From Helicobacter rodentium ATCC 700285 (lineage in GTDB: Bacteria; Campylobacterota; Campylobacteria; Campylobacterales; Helicobacteraceae), in NCBI RefSeq assembly GCF_000687535.1, contig NZ_JHWC01000007.1, forward strand, positions 1 to 64,000: 64,000 bases of DNA, read 5' to 3'. Position 1 is the first letter of the stretch, and each line of letters begins with the position of its first letter. Below the pieces are notes generated by a model. It was not told the DNA's origin. It worked only from the letters and a program-made list of their open reading frames with translations, and searched no databases. Both the position numbers and the translations under genes were made by a program. This document shows, in pieces, positions 7,921 to 16,511 of the stretch.

Positions 7921-9678
7921 TTAAGGTTTGAGATAATTTTCTTTAATAAGAAGATTAACAACCTCCCTAAAGAGTGGCACGGCAGTGCGTGCGGCAAAAT
8001 AAGCCTCTGTTTCATTGGGTTCAAATACGCTAATGCCAATCGTCCATTCATTGCCTTTTTCATCTGCCGCAAAGCCAAAAAAAGAACTATTGTATTTGCG
8101 CACATATTTTCCGCCTTGTGCAATGTGTGCTGTGCCGGTTTTTCCGCCAATCGTAACACCTTTAACTTGAGCAGTTTTACCTGTACCCTCATTGACAACT
8201 TTTACCAAGGTGCTTTTTACTTCTTTTGCAGTTTTGTCACTTAAGATTCTAATGGGTGCTTGGTGTTTAAGTTTGTAGCGAATGGATTTAGAATCTTGTA
8301 GATATTCTACTAAATAAGGCTCATAAGAGATTCCATAATTGGTGATGATATTGTAGGCTTTGAGCATTTGGATAAAAGTTGTGCGCAATCCATAACCATA
8401 CGAGGCAGTTGCACGATAAACTTCACTCTGGAATCGTTTTGCATCTGGAATAACGCCTTTACCCTCATAAGGCAAATCAATGCCGCTTAGATTTCCAAAA
8501 CCAAATGCTTGTAAAGCGGCATTATATTCTGGAGGGCTTAAACGTTGGGCTATTTTTGCCATACCAATATTGCTTGAGTAAAGCAATATTTCCTCTGCGG
8601 TAGAGGATTCTAGCTTGTGCGTATCGGTAATGGTAAAGTTATGGAGTTTGAAGCGACCATTCTCCAAATTAATGGTTTCTTGAGGGCTGATTAGATTCTT
8701 ATCTAATAAAATCGCATAAATGATAGGCTTGATAATGCTTCCGGGCTCGTATGAATACTCAATGGCATTGGCATTAAGTTTGGAATAATCGTTTTTAGTG
8801 ATGAGGTTTGGATTAAATCGCGCACTACTTGCGAGGCTCAAAATTTTGCCGCTTTTGCTCTCCATAATACCAACAAGAATCTCTTTAGCACCAAGTTGCA
8901 TGGCATTTTCGTCTGCAAGTCGTTCAATCTTTTTTTGCAACTTCAATGGAATGGAGCTAATAATGTCATAACCATCTATGCGTTCTTTAAAGGTGGAATG
9001 TTTGTTTAAAATGACATTAAATCCAATATCACGTTGTCCAATCATCAATAAATCACTCATCGGCTCTAATTCATTATCAAAGCTTTTTTCTATTCCCTTA
9101 ACGCCTTGCACACGCGTAATATTGGTTTCATTTTGTTTGTTGATATAACCTAGAATGGGCTCCATCGCATCTTGATAGAGGTAGTCCCGAGATTCTCCAC
9201 TCTCCACGACAGATAAGCCATACTTGAAGATATGCCCATTTTCATCTTCATAGCTTTGAAAAACATCAAGTTGGTTTAGCTTTAAATTGAGTTGTTTTAG
9301 ATAACTAGCACTTTTGGAATCAATCGCATAAGAAAGCGTTATATTGCCCTTTTGTTCAAGCTTTTTGCGGATTTCTTGCTTGGGGATTTTGCTATAAATA
9401 CTGAAAAGATTGACAAAAAGCTCTTTTTTTTGGGGGTTGATATTGTAGGTATTTACGACTGCTTTATAAACTTTTTTACTTGAGGCAAGCAAGAATCCAT
9501 CACTACTATAAATATTTCCTCTAATTGCGCTTTCCACGCGCTTGGCTTGGAAGTTTGGAAGTTGGCGGGAAGTAAAATTATGATAAAAAATTGTCCCTAA
9601 GAAAATACAGAATCCTATTCCTATAATGAGGAATAGAAGCAGAATCTTACCTGCTTTTTTGGATTGTGCGTCATTCAT
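7921..9678 (-). CDS. ftsI: Penicillin-binding protein, FtsI/PBP2 class B transpeptidase
   Basis: A 585-aa class B penicillin-binding protein that cross-links peptidoglycan during septation. It has an N-terminal membrane anchor (about 9-31), a dimerisation or pedestal domain, and a transpeptidase domain. All three active-site motifs are present: SIIK near residue 314 (catalytic Ser), SSN in LLYSSNIG, and KTG in GGKTGTAH near 513. It lies 13 bp downstream of fliE on the same strand, the order also found in H. pylori. It may therefore be cotranscribed with flagellar basal-body genes. Division FtsI is the most likely role. Confidence 0.88.
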   Translation of the reverse strand: MNDAQSKKAGKILLLFLIIGIGFCIFLGTIFYHNFTSRQLPNFQAKRVESAIRGNIYSSDGFLLASSKKVYKAVVNTYNINPQKKELFVNLFSIYSKIPKQEIRKKLEQKGNITLSYAIDSKSASYLKQLNLKLNQLDVFQSYEDENGHIFKYGLSVVESGESRDYLYQDAMEPILGYINKQNETNITRVQGVKGIEKSFDNELEPMSDLLMIGQRDIGFNVILNKHSTFKERIDGYDIISSIPLKLQKKIERLADENAMQLGAKEILVGIMESKSGKILSLASSARFNPNLITKNDYSKLNANAIEYSYEPGSIIKPIIYAILLDKNLISPQETINLENGRFKLHNFTITDTHKLESSTAEEILLYSSNIGMAKIAQRLSPPEYNAALQAFGFGNLSGIDLPYEGKGVIPDAKRFQSEVYRATASYGYGLRTTFIQMLKAYNIITNYGISYEPYLVEYLQDSKSIRYKLKHQAPIRILSDKTAKEVKSTLVKVVNEGTGKTAQVKGVTIGGKTGTAHIAQGGKYVRKYNSSFFGFAADEKGNEWTIGISVFEPNETEAYFAARTAVPLFREVVNLLIKENYLKP

Positions 9679-9691
9679 TTTGAAATAAAAA

Positions 9692-10009
9692 TTAAATTTG
9701 CGTTTTAATTAATTCTTTATAGGCACTGATAGCTTTGTTGCGCACTTCAAGCATTAGCTTCATACTATTTTCGGCTTTTCCGATGGCAATAGCGGCTTGA
9801 TGTAAGTCTTTAATTTGTCCTGTTGCCATATCTGCCATTGCCTGTTCGGTTGTTTTTTGGTAAGCATTGACTTCATCTACTGCATCTTTTAGCATACTGC
9901 CAAAGCTCTTAGAAGGCGGATTCAAATCGTGATTGGGCGCAATATTTGGAACATCTTGGAGTTTAGAATTTAACTTTTCTAAATCTACCCCATATTTATT
10001 AATTTCCAT
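9692..10009 (-). CDS. fliE: Flagellar hook-basal body protein FliE
   Basis: A 105-aa rod adapter that joins the MS ring to the proximal rod of the flagellum. The C-terminal half carries the family signature (ATGQIKDLHQAAIAIGKAE...SMKLMLEVRNKAISAYKEL). It has no cleavable signal and is exported by the flagellar type III system. It is the third gene of flgB-flgC-fliE, ten bp after flgC, downstream of a sigma-54 promoter. Confidence 0.95.
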   Translation of the reverse strand: MEINKYGVDLEKLNSKLQDVPNIAPNHDLNPPSKSFGSMLKDAVDEVNAYQKTTEQAMADMATGQIKDLHQAAIAIGKAENSMKLMLEVRNKAISAYKELIKTQI

Positions 10010-10019
10010 TTACAATCCT

Positions 10020-10520
10020 TTATGCTTGAAACATTGAAATCGCTGTTGTTGCCATATTTTTAGCACTTTGAAACACAGCTACATTGGCTTGATAAGCTTT
10101 GGAAGCCTCAATTAGATCTGCCATTTCTACAACAGCATTAATGTTGGGATATGCAACATAGCCCTCAGAGTTTGCGTCTGGGTGATTGGGTTCATACTTC
10201 ATTTTAGGTTGGGTGTCATCACGCACAATCTTATCAACATAAACACTCATCAGCGTAGGCTTTGGCTTTCTTTGCTCATCAAATCCGTCCATTTCGTCTA
10301 ATGGATCTTCATATTCTAGCAAATTATTGCTGTTTTCATACTTTTGATTTAAAACTTTATCAAAATCAAATGCTTTTAGCACAAGTTCTCTTCTTCTATA
10401 AGGTCCGCCCTCATCGGTGCGCGTGGTATTTGCATTCGCAATATTGCTTGAGATTAAATTAACTCTTTGTCTTTGTGCGGATAGCCCATAACCGCTAATA
10501 TCAAAACTAGATAAAAACAT
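10020..10520 (-). CDS. flgC: Flagellar basal-body rod protein FlgC
   Basis: A 166-aa proximal rod protein. It has the N-terminal rod signature (SGYGLSAQRQRVNLISSNIANANTT) and the C-terminal helix common to rod, hook and filament proteins (ADLIEASKAYQANVAVFQSAK). Both termini form the coiled-coil D0 domain of the rod. It lies between flgB and fliE with gaps of about ten bp, as in other Campylobacterota. Confidence 0.95.
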   Translation of the reverse strand: MFLSSFDISGYGLSAQRQRVNLISSNIANANTTRTDEGGPYRRRELVLKAFDFDKVLNQKYENSNNLLEYEDPLDEMDGFDEQRKPKPTLMSVYVDKIVRDDTQPKMKYEPNHPDANSEGYVAYPNINAVVEMADLIEASKAYQANVAVFQSAKNMATTAISMFQA

Positions 10521-10530
10521 TTAAGCCTCC

Positions 10531-10965
10531 TTAGATGTTTCTTGAGGATTCTATTGCATAGGTGTAGATTCCACCTTGCTTACGCAATGCGCCGACAATA
10601 GCTTGGTACATAATATCGTTTTTCCCCATTTCGCTTGTTTCAATATCTACATCTACACTATTGCCATCATTTCTTGCTAAATGTCCATCACGATAAAACA
10701 TTGTTGGACGCTTTAGGCTCATATCCTCAACGGGCAGTAGGTGATTTTTGTTAGTAATGGCGACATCAAGCTCCAATTTGCGGTCGCGATTGAAAATATC
10801 ATCGGCTTTTTGCGCCATCATTTGTTCAAAATTTACATCTTTTGGGCGATACATTGGAGTAGAGACATTGGCAATATTACTAGCAATCATATCCCTGCGC
10901 AACGCTCTATGGTCTAATGCTTCTTGTGCCAATGCGCGTGCTGGACTATAACTAAAAATGCTCAT
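10531..10965 (-). CDS. flgB: Flagellar basal-body rod protein FlgB
   Basis: A 144-aa proximal rod protein with the signature LRRDMIASNIANVSTPMYRPKDVNF near the N terminus. It assembles with FlgC, FlgF and FliE into the rod and is exported through the flagellar type III apparatus. It is the first gene of flgB-flgC-fliE(-ftsI) and is preceded by a canonical sigma-54 promoter about 36 bp upstream. This places it in the RpoN-dependent middle class of the flagellar cascade, probably under the FlgSR system. Confidence 0.95.
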   Translation of the reverse strand: MSIFSYSPARALAQEALDHRALRRDMIASNIANVSTPMYRPKDVNFEQMMAQKADDIFNRDRKLELDVAITNKNHLLPVEDMSLKRPTMFYRDGHLARNDGNSVDVDIETSEMGKNDIMYQAIVGALRKQGGIYTYAIESSRNI

Positions 10966-11000
10966 ATCAAACTCCTAAAATTGAATCTTATTTCAAGAGT

Positions 11001-11018
11001 AAGCAAGTTTTGTTCCAA
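11001..11018 (-). promoter_or_regulatory. Sigma-54 (RpoN) promoter of flgB-flgC-fliE
   Basis: On the minus strand the sequence TTGGAACAAAACTTGCTT is a near-perfect match to the -24/-12 consensus, with GG and GC separated by ten bases. The predicted transcript start near 10991 gives a leader of about 25 nt before flgB. This regulation of flgBC is known in Campylobacter and Helicobacter. Confidence 0.92.
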
Positions 11019-11158
11019 AAATTAATTTAAATAAGGATTGAAAAGCCTTTTTATTGCATCAAGAAAGTAAAGAGGCGACAATCTTTGGCTTGATTGCGCC
11101 TCCATTGTGCAGAATCTATTTTTTGCGGATTGATTCAATTTGGTTCAAGGTGCAAATT

Positions 11159-12250
11159 TTATTCCTTTAAACTACTCATATCAATCACATAGCGGAATTT
11201 TGCCTTGCCACTCGTAAGATTCTCATAAGCCTCATTGATTTGCTCCACAGAGATGACTTCTGTTTCGGGATAAATTTTGTGTTTGAGTGAAAAATCAAGC
11301 ATTTCTTGCGTTTCTTTCATTCCGCCAATCAAAGAACCATAGACTTTTTTACCTGCCGCAAAGACAAGCCGTGTTACATTAACACTAAGATTCTCATTTG
11401 CTGGTGGCAAACCTACAATCGCCATTTCTCCGCCAAATTTGAGCAATTCCGCGTAGGCATTCACATCATACGCGGTTGGAATCGTAGAGAGGATAAAATC
11501 AAATTTCTCCTTTACGCCCTTTGTATCGGTATAGAGTGCCTTTGCCCCTAGCTCTAGTGCCTCTTTTTCTTTGTTGCGATTCCGCGCAAAGACGCTCACT
11601 TCCGCACCCATTTTGATTGCGTATTTTAATGCCATCACGCCTAACCCACCAAATCCAGCCACCGCGACTTTATCTCCTGCTTTGACATTGCTAAATTTAA
11701 TCGGTGAATAGGTGGTGATTCCCGCACAAAGCAAAGGAGCGACTTTTTCAAGCGGTGCATCTTGTGGGACATTGACTGCAAATTTCTCACTCACCACGAT
11801 ATTATTGGAGTATCCGCCATAAGTGGGTTCATTATTGTGGAAACAATCGTGGCAATCATAGGTAAAGACGCATTTGCCATTTTCGCAAAATTGCTCTTGA
11901 CTTCTTTTGCACGCCTCACATTCGCCACAAGAATTTACCATACAGCCTACCCCTGCATAATCGCCCACTTTGAATTTGCTCACCTTGCTCCCTACTGCAA
12001 CCACGCGTCCAGCAATTTCGTGTCCGGGCACCATTGGGAAAATGCCTTTGTGCCATTCCTCCCGCGCACTATGAATATCGCTATGGCAGATTCCAGCAAA
12101 TAGAATCTCAATCAAAATATCATTTTCTCCAAGTGCGTGACGTGAAAAAGAAAAGGGCTTAAAGGTATCGCTTTTATGCGCTACTGCGTAACCTTTTGCG
12201 GTGATTCTCTCTCCCGTGTTTGCTTGTGTCAAATTCTCTTTTAATAGCAT
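11159..12250 (-). CDS. Zinc-dependent NAD(P) alcohol dehydrogenase, cinnamyl-alcohol type
   Basis: A 363-aa medium-chain dehydrogenase/reductase. Catalytic zinc ligands are Cys and His in GICHSDIH and GHE in MVPGHEIAGRV. The structural zinc site is a four-cysteine cluster (CMVNSCGECEACKRSQEQFC). The Rossmann motif GFGGLG is followed by FARNRNKEKEAL, whose basic residues suggest NADP(H). This fits the YahK/CAD group, which reduces aldehydes. ATG at 12250 is preferred over the TTG at 12253 because AAGGAG (12262-12257) is then properly spaced. It is a single gene behind a promoter with MerR-type geometry, which would fit induction by aldehydes or electrophiles. Confidence 0.9.
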   Translation of the reverse strand: MLLKENLTQANTGERITAKGYAVAHKSDTFKPFSFSRHALGENDILIEILFAGICHSDIHSAREEWHKGIFPMVPGHEIAGRVVAVGSKVSKFKVGDYAGVGCMVNSCGECEACKRSQEQFCENGKCVFTYDCHDCFHNNEPTYGGYSNNIVVSEKFAVNVPQDAPLEKVAPLLCAGITTYSPIKFSNVKAGDKVAVAGFGGLGVMALKYAIKMGAEVSVFARNRNKEKEALELGAKALYTDTKGVKEKFDFILSTIPTAYDVNAYAELLKFGGEMAIVGLPPANENLSVNVTRLVFAAGKKVYGSLIGGMKETQEMLDFSLKHKIYPETEVISVEQINEAYENLTSGKAKFRYVIDMSSLKE

Positions 12251-12301
12251 CAATTACTCCTTTTAAATATATTTTTGAATCTAAAAGATTCTATGAATGC
12301 A

Positions 12302-12332
12302 ATTATAAAACCTGATACCTAGTATTTGTCAA
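12302..12332 (-). promoter_or_regulatory. MerR-type promoter (19-bp spacer with dyad) of the alcohol dehydrogenase
   Basis: Reading the minus strand, a perfect TTGACA (12332-12327) and a perfect TATAAT (12307-12302) are separated by 19 bp. An inverted repeat ATAC-3-GTAT (12315-12325) lies in the spacer. An overlong spacer holding the operator is the hallmark of promoters activated by MerR-family proteins. A consensus -35 is itself rare in Campylobacterota. No MerR gene is present in this window. Confidence 0.6.
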
Positions 12333-12394
12333 GAGAAAAGATGAAATTCTTATTGCTTTTGTAGAATAGTTAAAGAATGTAAAAGGGTTAAGAA

Positions 12395-12575
12395 GTTGTG
12401 GCAATCTATCATCAAGCAAAAATTAGATTTAACAATGGAATCTTAAAGTGGCGCGTTATTATGGATTTGCGTGAAAGCGTGTGAGTTGCTAACTCAACAC
12501 GCGCCACAATTCCGCTAACACAGAATCTTACAGGGACGAATCCTGCGCAGTCATTGCAAGAGCTAGTGAAGTGAT
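12395..12575. repeat. Palindromic intergenic repeat, copy 2 (diverged)
   Basis: The gap between the alcohol dehydrogenase and the DMT permease contains fragments of the repeat family: 'gtggcaatctat', 'caatggaatctt', 'gcgcgttattatggattt' and 'gtcattgcaagagctagtgaa'. It is more degraded than the other copies. With the promoter at 12302-12332 it accounts for this gene-free stretch. Apparent reading frames here are weak and overlap the repeat. Confidence 0.5.
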
Positions 12576-12602
12576 TTTTGCACACTAGAGATTCTCTCCA
12601 CT

Positions 12603-13514
12603 TTACCTTTGGCTTAAGAACAGCCCAAGAAGCGTAAGGATTCCGCCGATAATAATATACACACTTAGTGCCTCGCCCAAGCTCACACACGCAGCTATCA
12701 CACCAATGACAGGCACACTATAAATATATGCACTTGCTTTGAGAGAGCCGAGTAGTTTTAAAGAAGCATTCCACGATAAATAGCACAGCCCAGAGGCGAT
12801 AAGCCCAAGAAAAAGCAGGTTAGTAAGATTGCTTACTTTAAGATAACGCGCGGAATCTTGTAATGTGTGAAAATCCCCCTGCAAAATACCTGATTGATAC
12901 AAGGTAAAAGGCAGAGTGAAAAGCAGCCCATAAAAAAAGATTCTTTTGAGAATCACAAGATGTGAAATCCCCTTAAAACGCACAAAAATCATCTCTAAGA
13001 CAAGTGTATAAACAGACCAAATGATACCCGCTAAGATACAAAGCAAATCACCAATAGGATAGATTTGCAAATTCAATTCACCCTGAAATATCACTAAAAA
13101 AATCCCTACAAATGACACAAAAAAGCCTATAATAAAGAATCTACTTAGTTTTTTACCATAGACAAAGGCAAAGAGCAGTCCTGTGAAAAAGGGATTGATA
13201 GCCACAAGCAATGAGGCATTTGAAGCGGTTGTATAGAGCAAAGCGACATTTTCGGCGAGAAAATACAAGCAACCCCCGCTAAGCCCTGCAAGGATAAAGA
13301 GAATCTCATTAGAAAGGCTTGTTAAGGCAATGCGTTGTGTGTGTAATTTGACGCACAAGAGGCTTAAGAACGCATAGGCAATAAAAAAGCGGATAAAGAG
13401 AATCTCCGTAGGGGCAAAGTCGGGCAATAAAAGCTTCGTGGAGCTAAAGGTAACACCCCAAACAAGGATTGTAAAAATAGCAAGTAAATGTCCTTGTGCA
13501 GGATTAGAAAGCAT
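12603..13514 (-). CDS. EamA/DMT-superfamily permease
   Basis: A 303-aa inner-membrane protein with ten predicted helices in two EamA repeats (about 10-140 and 155-300), the standard size for the drug/metabolite transporter superfamily. Signatures include FTILVWGVTFSSTKLLLPDF in repeat 1 and YIYSVPVIGVIAACVSLGE in repeat 2. Such proteins export amino acids or other metabolites. The substrate cannot be inferred. It is a single gene on the minus strand. ATG at 13514 begins MLSNPAQGHLLAIF. Confidence 0.85.
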   Translation of the reverse strand: MLSNPAQGHLLAIFTILVWGVTFSSTKLLLPDFAPTEILFIRFFIAYAFLSLLCVKLHTQRIALTSLSNEILFILAGLSGGCLYFLAENVALLYTTASNASLLVAINPFFTGLLFAFVYGKKLSRFFIIGFFVSFVGIFLVIFQGELNLQIYPIGDLLCILAGIIWSVYTLVLEMIFVRFKGISHLVILKRIFFYGLLFTLPFTLYQSGILQGDFHTLQDSARYLKVSNLTNLLFLGLIASGLCYLSWNASLKLLGSLKASAYIYSVPVIGVIAACVSLGEALSVYIIIGGILTLLGLFLSQR

Positions 13515-13817
13515 TGTGTTTATCCTTTGTCTTTGATTTTCAAACCCCGCATTTTATCAAAAATCGTAAGAGAGTTTTTTGATGTCTTTTTTCTGAATCT
13601 ACCCATTTGCTACTTTTATGAAATCTGCTAAATCTCATATCTACAAAGATGATAGAAAAGAATGCCAAAAGAATAAAAATCGCATATAGTTTGTGTCTAA
13701 AAAACGCAATAGAATTTGTGAATATGAGAGCAATTTTTTGATGCACACATTGCATAGTTTAATTGTATAGGCAAAGACTATACCAAATTTATTAGAATCT
13801 CGTTTGTCTTTAAGGCT
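13515..13817. other. Gene-poor gap with a short inverted repeat
   Basis: No convincing gene is present. A 71-codon minus-strand frame (13540-13755) would encode one hydrophobic segment, but it lacks a ribosome binding site and family resemblance. GTATAG-7-CTATAC (13765-13783) is a perfect inverted repeat about 35 bp after the cca stop. It has no U-run, so it is at most a weak terminator or processing signal. Confidence 0.4.
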
Positions 13818-15110
13818 TTATTGTAAATTCTTATAAAATACAGAATCTAAGATTTTTAGTTTTTCTTTTAAAATATGTGCTTGGATTGCTTCGTTTTTTG
13901 GTTTTATTGTCTGCGATTCTAGCCAAAGCTTTGGAGAATAAGCACTCAAGGCATTAAAAGTGTCCCATAAACGCTTTTGAAAAGTTTGACCAATCTCAAA
14001 AGAATCGCAAGATTCCAAGCCTTGTTGGCTAATGCGCCCCTTTCTATCTGCGATAAGCAAAGCAATTTGTAGCTGGAACAACGCGAGATTTTTGTGAAAG
14101 GAATCAAAAAAATCTACCACTTTGGAGGGGCGTATTGTGGCTAGTTGATAGATTTTTGTATGGTTTTTGATGAGTTGCAACATAGGCTTTTGGATATATT
14201 TTGGAATCAAAATATCTATTGCGGGTAAAATATACTCTAATTTATCGTGTCCGCTAGAATTTCCAAAGGTGCGGTAACAATGGGGCTTGGCAATATCGTG
14301 GTAGAGTGCGGCAAATTTCAAAATTAAAACTTGCTTCTCAAAGTCGGATTCCCTATTTACTCTCTTTGAAGTTTCCAACAGCGATTCTGCAACTCTTAAT
14401 ACTTCCATTGTGTGTGAGAAAACAGAAGCCTCTAAATGGTATAAATTACCCTCTTTTAATGTAGTAAGCGCATAGATGTGGGGAAAAATGGAATCTAAAA
14501 CTCCCAATTCAAAAAGCGTTTCAAAGAACAAGGGGGAATGAGAATATTTCAATGCAGATTCCACTTCCTTATATACGCGGTTTGGTTCTAAGAATCTTAA
14601 TTCCTCCCGCATTTTGTAGATAAGCACTTTTGTGCTAGGGTGGATTTTCCAATAGATTCCAAAACGCGCACGGAATCTTGCAATTCTAAGCACACGCAAA
14701 GGGTCTTCACAAAAAGATTCGGAAGTGTGTCGCAAAATCTTATTTCGCAAGTCTTGTATTCCATTAAAAGGGTCGTAATACTCATTTTTTGCTTCATCAA
14801 ATGCAATAGAATTGATTGTTAAATCTCGCCGTTTCAAATCCTCTTGCAGTGAGACTTGATATGTTTGTATGCTAAATCCATTATAGCCTACGCCAACCTT
14901 TGTTTCCTTTCGCGCTAGAGCAATTTGCGAACCATCTTCACATAAAAAAACAGGAAAATTTTTGCCAACTTGTGGCAAAGAACTGAAGTCTTCTTGTGTG
15001 TAACCAACTGCTACATAGTCTTTGTCGCTAATGGGCTGATTTAAAAGTCTATCACGGACAGCACCGCCGACTAAATAAATCCCTTTAATACAATCCGTAT
15101 TTGCCATCAA
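13818..15110 (-). CDS. cca: CCA tRNA nucleotidyltransferase
   Basis: A 430-aa class II nucleotidyltransferase that builds or repairs the 3' CCA end of tRNAs. Visible motifs are YLVGGAVRD (residues about 12-20), the catalytic carboxylates in DKDYVAVG, RRDLTINSIAFD, and DPLRVLRIARFRARFG. A C-terminal HD-type region (ALYHDIAKP near 275) resembles the E. coli enzyme. The second ATG (MANTDC) is an equally possible start. Its 5' end overlaps hpf by 26 bp, so the two are probably cotranscribed. Confidence 0.92.
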   Translation of the reverse strand: MMANTDCIKGIYLVGGAVRDRLLNQPISDKDYVAVGYTQEDFSSLPQVGKNFPVFLCEDGSQIALARKETKVGVGYNGFSIQTYQVSLQEDLKRRDLTINSIAFDEAKNEYYDPFNGIQDLRNKILRHTSESFCEDPLRVLRIARFRARFGIYWKIHPSTKVLIYKMREELRFLEPNRVYKEVESALKYSHSPLFFETLFELGVLDSIFPHIYALTTLKEGNLYHLEASVFSHTMEVLRVAESLLETSKRVNRESDFEKQVLILKFAALYHDIAKPHCYRTFGNSSGHDKLEYILPAIDILIPKYIQKPMLQLIKNHTKIYQLATIRPSKVVDFFDSFHKNLALFQLQIALLIADRKGRISQQGLESCDSFEIGQTFQKRLWDTFNALSAYSPKLWLESQTIKPKNEAIQAHILKEKLKILDSVFYKNLQ

Positions 15111-15645
15111 TCCGCTTATAAATTACGCGCATTTTAGAATCTTTATCATTAAAGACAAAAAATTGTTGAGAACTTCCTTTGAGTCTCTCTAATGCGTCTT
15201 CAATATCCAAAGGCTTGTGCAAATCCAAATCCATTGGCACAATCTCATCTTCGCCCTTATGTGCTAATGCTTCATCACGCAAAATTGCATTTGCCATAAT
15301 TGCTTCGCTAGGGATAGTGTGTTTATGATTAATTTTATCGTGGTAGCGGCGCAAAATTTTGTGCATACGCCCCATTGCAAGGTCTGCTGCAGCATAAAGG
15401 TCTTTATCGTTTTGGCTTATTACCACCGTGTTGGTATGCGCTAGAGAAACCGAAAGGTCAATCGTCCAAAAATGTTTTTTCTTTTTTTCTCCTTTTTTGC
15501 TACCCCTTTTTTCTTGGTGAGAAATCACAACACGCATATTTAAAATATCTAAATTATACTTTTCCAACCCCTCTGCTAGATGGCAAATATAATCTTTGAT
15601 AGAATCTGTAAGCTCAAAATGTCGCGAAGTAATGATGATGTGCAT
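15085..15645 (-). CDS. hpf: Ribosome hibernation promoting factor, long form
   Basis: A 186-aa ribosome-associated protein. The N-terminal RaiA/YfiA domain (about 1-105) starts MHIIITSRHFELTDSIKDYI and includes KDLYAAADLAMGRMHKIL. The C-terminal domain (about 130-186), with the IVYKRIDGKYGLY ending, is typical of long HPF. Long HPF dimerises 70S ribosomes into inactive 100S particles in starvation. It overlaps the start of cca by 26 bp. Confidence 0.92.
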   Translation of the reverse strand: MHIIITSRHFELTDSIKDYICHLAEGLEKYNLDILNMRVVISHQEKRGSKKGEKKKKHFWTIDLSVSLAHTNTVVISQNDKDLYAAADLAMGRMHKILRRYHDKINHKHTIPSEAIMANAILRDEALAHKGEDEIVPMDLDLHKPLDIEDALERLKGSSQQFFVFNDKDSKMRVIYKRIDGKYGLY

Positions 15646-15684
15646 TTGGAATCCTTTATTTTAGAATTAGGCTATTTTAGCATA

Positions 15685-16470
15685 TTAAAGTGCGGTTTGC
15701 ATACTTTGACGCAAAATTGTTTTATCCACAGAAATATTTTGAGATTCCATAAAAATTTCAAAAGCCAAAATTGCTTGATTAATCAACATTTGCTTCCCAT
15801 CACTATGGGCAACATTGAGACTTTTTGCTAGATTAAGAAAAGGCGTTTGTTTGCCATAGACTAAATCAAATGCAAATTTAGATGCTTTTAAAAGAGGTGT
15901 GAGGACTGCAGAATCCATAGGAAGCGAAGAGTCTGTTAGCCCTGCGGGTGTCGTATTGATAAGGATTTCATATTCTTGTAAGACAAAGTTTTCAAAAGTT
16001 GAACTTTGGAATCCTGCTTGGGTGAAGTGATTTAGGCGTTCTTGTGAGCGGTTGGTAATTGTTACAGATAAGCCCTTTTCTTTTAAAATATACGCAAGTG
16101 CTTTTGCCGAGCCACCTGCCCCAATAATCAAAGCATTCTTGGGGTTTAGGGATTCTACACATTGATAAAATCCTAGTGCGTCTGTGTTGTATCCTAATAT
16201 TTTGTCCTTTTGGAATACAATAGTATTCACTGCTCCAATTTCACGCGCAATTCCAAAAACTTCATCGCAGGATTGAAAAGCAATTTCTTTAAAGGGGACG
16301 GTGATATTTGCACCTTTTAAATGCAAATCTTTCAAGATAGAAAATGCCTGATTTTGTTCTAGTAAATAACGTCCATAAAAGCCTTTGATTCCTAAAGCTT
16401 TATAAGCAGAATTGTGTAAAATGGGAGATAGAGAATGATGAATCGGATTGCCAACCACTGCAAATTGCAT
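15685..16470 (-). CDS. aroE: Shikimate dehydrogenase
   Basis: A 261-aa cytosolic enzyme reducing 3-dehydroshikimate to shikimate with NADPH in aromatic amino acid synthesis. Substrate-binding HHSLSPILHN, the catalytic lysine in GANITVPFKE (near 65), the nucleotide motif GAGGSAKAL (near 117) and the NRSQERL loop, which favours NADP, are all present. Length matches the family. The SH3b gene lies 41 bp upstream on the same strand, an association also known from H. pylori. Confidence 0.94.
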   Translation of the reverse strand: MQFAVVGNPIHHSLSPILHNSAYKALGIKGFYGRYLLEQNQAFSILKDLHLKGANITVPFKEIAFQSCDEVFGIAREIGAVNTIVFQKDKILGYNTDALGFYQCVESLNPKNALIIGAGGSAKALAYILKEKGLSVTITNRSQERLNHFTQAGFQSSTFENFVLQEYEILINTTPAGLTDSSLPMDSAVLTPLLKASKFAFDLVYGKQTPFLNLAKSLNVAHSDGKQMLINQAILAFEIFMESQNISVDKTILRQSMQTAL

Positions 16471-16511
16471 AGAATTCCTTTTGCTTGTTTTTGAGCTTTG
16501 GTTTTCTTATG

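Noticed and set aside
12412-12690. 92-codon minus-strand frame
   Set aside because: It overlaps the repeat and the 3' end of the DMT permease and has no family resemblance.
13540-13755. 71-codon minus-strand frame after the DMT gene
   Set aside because: No ribosome binding site and no recognisable family; left as gap.
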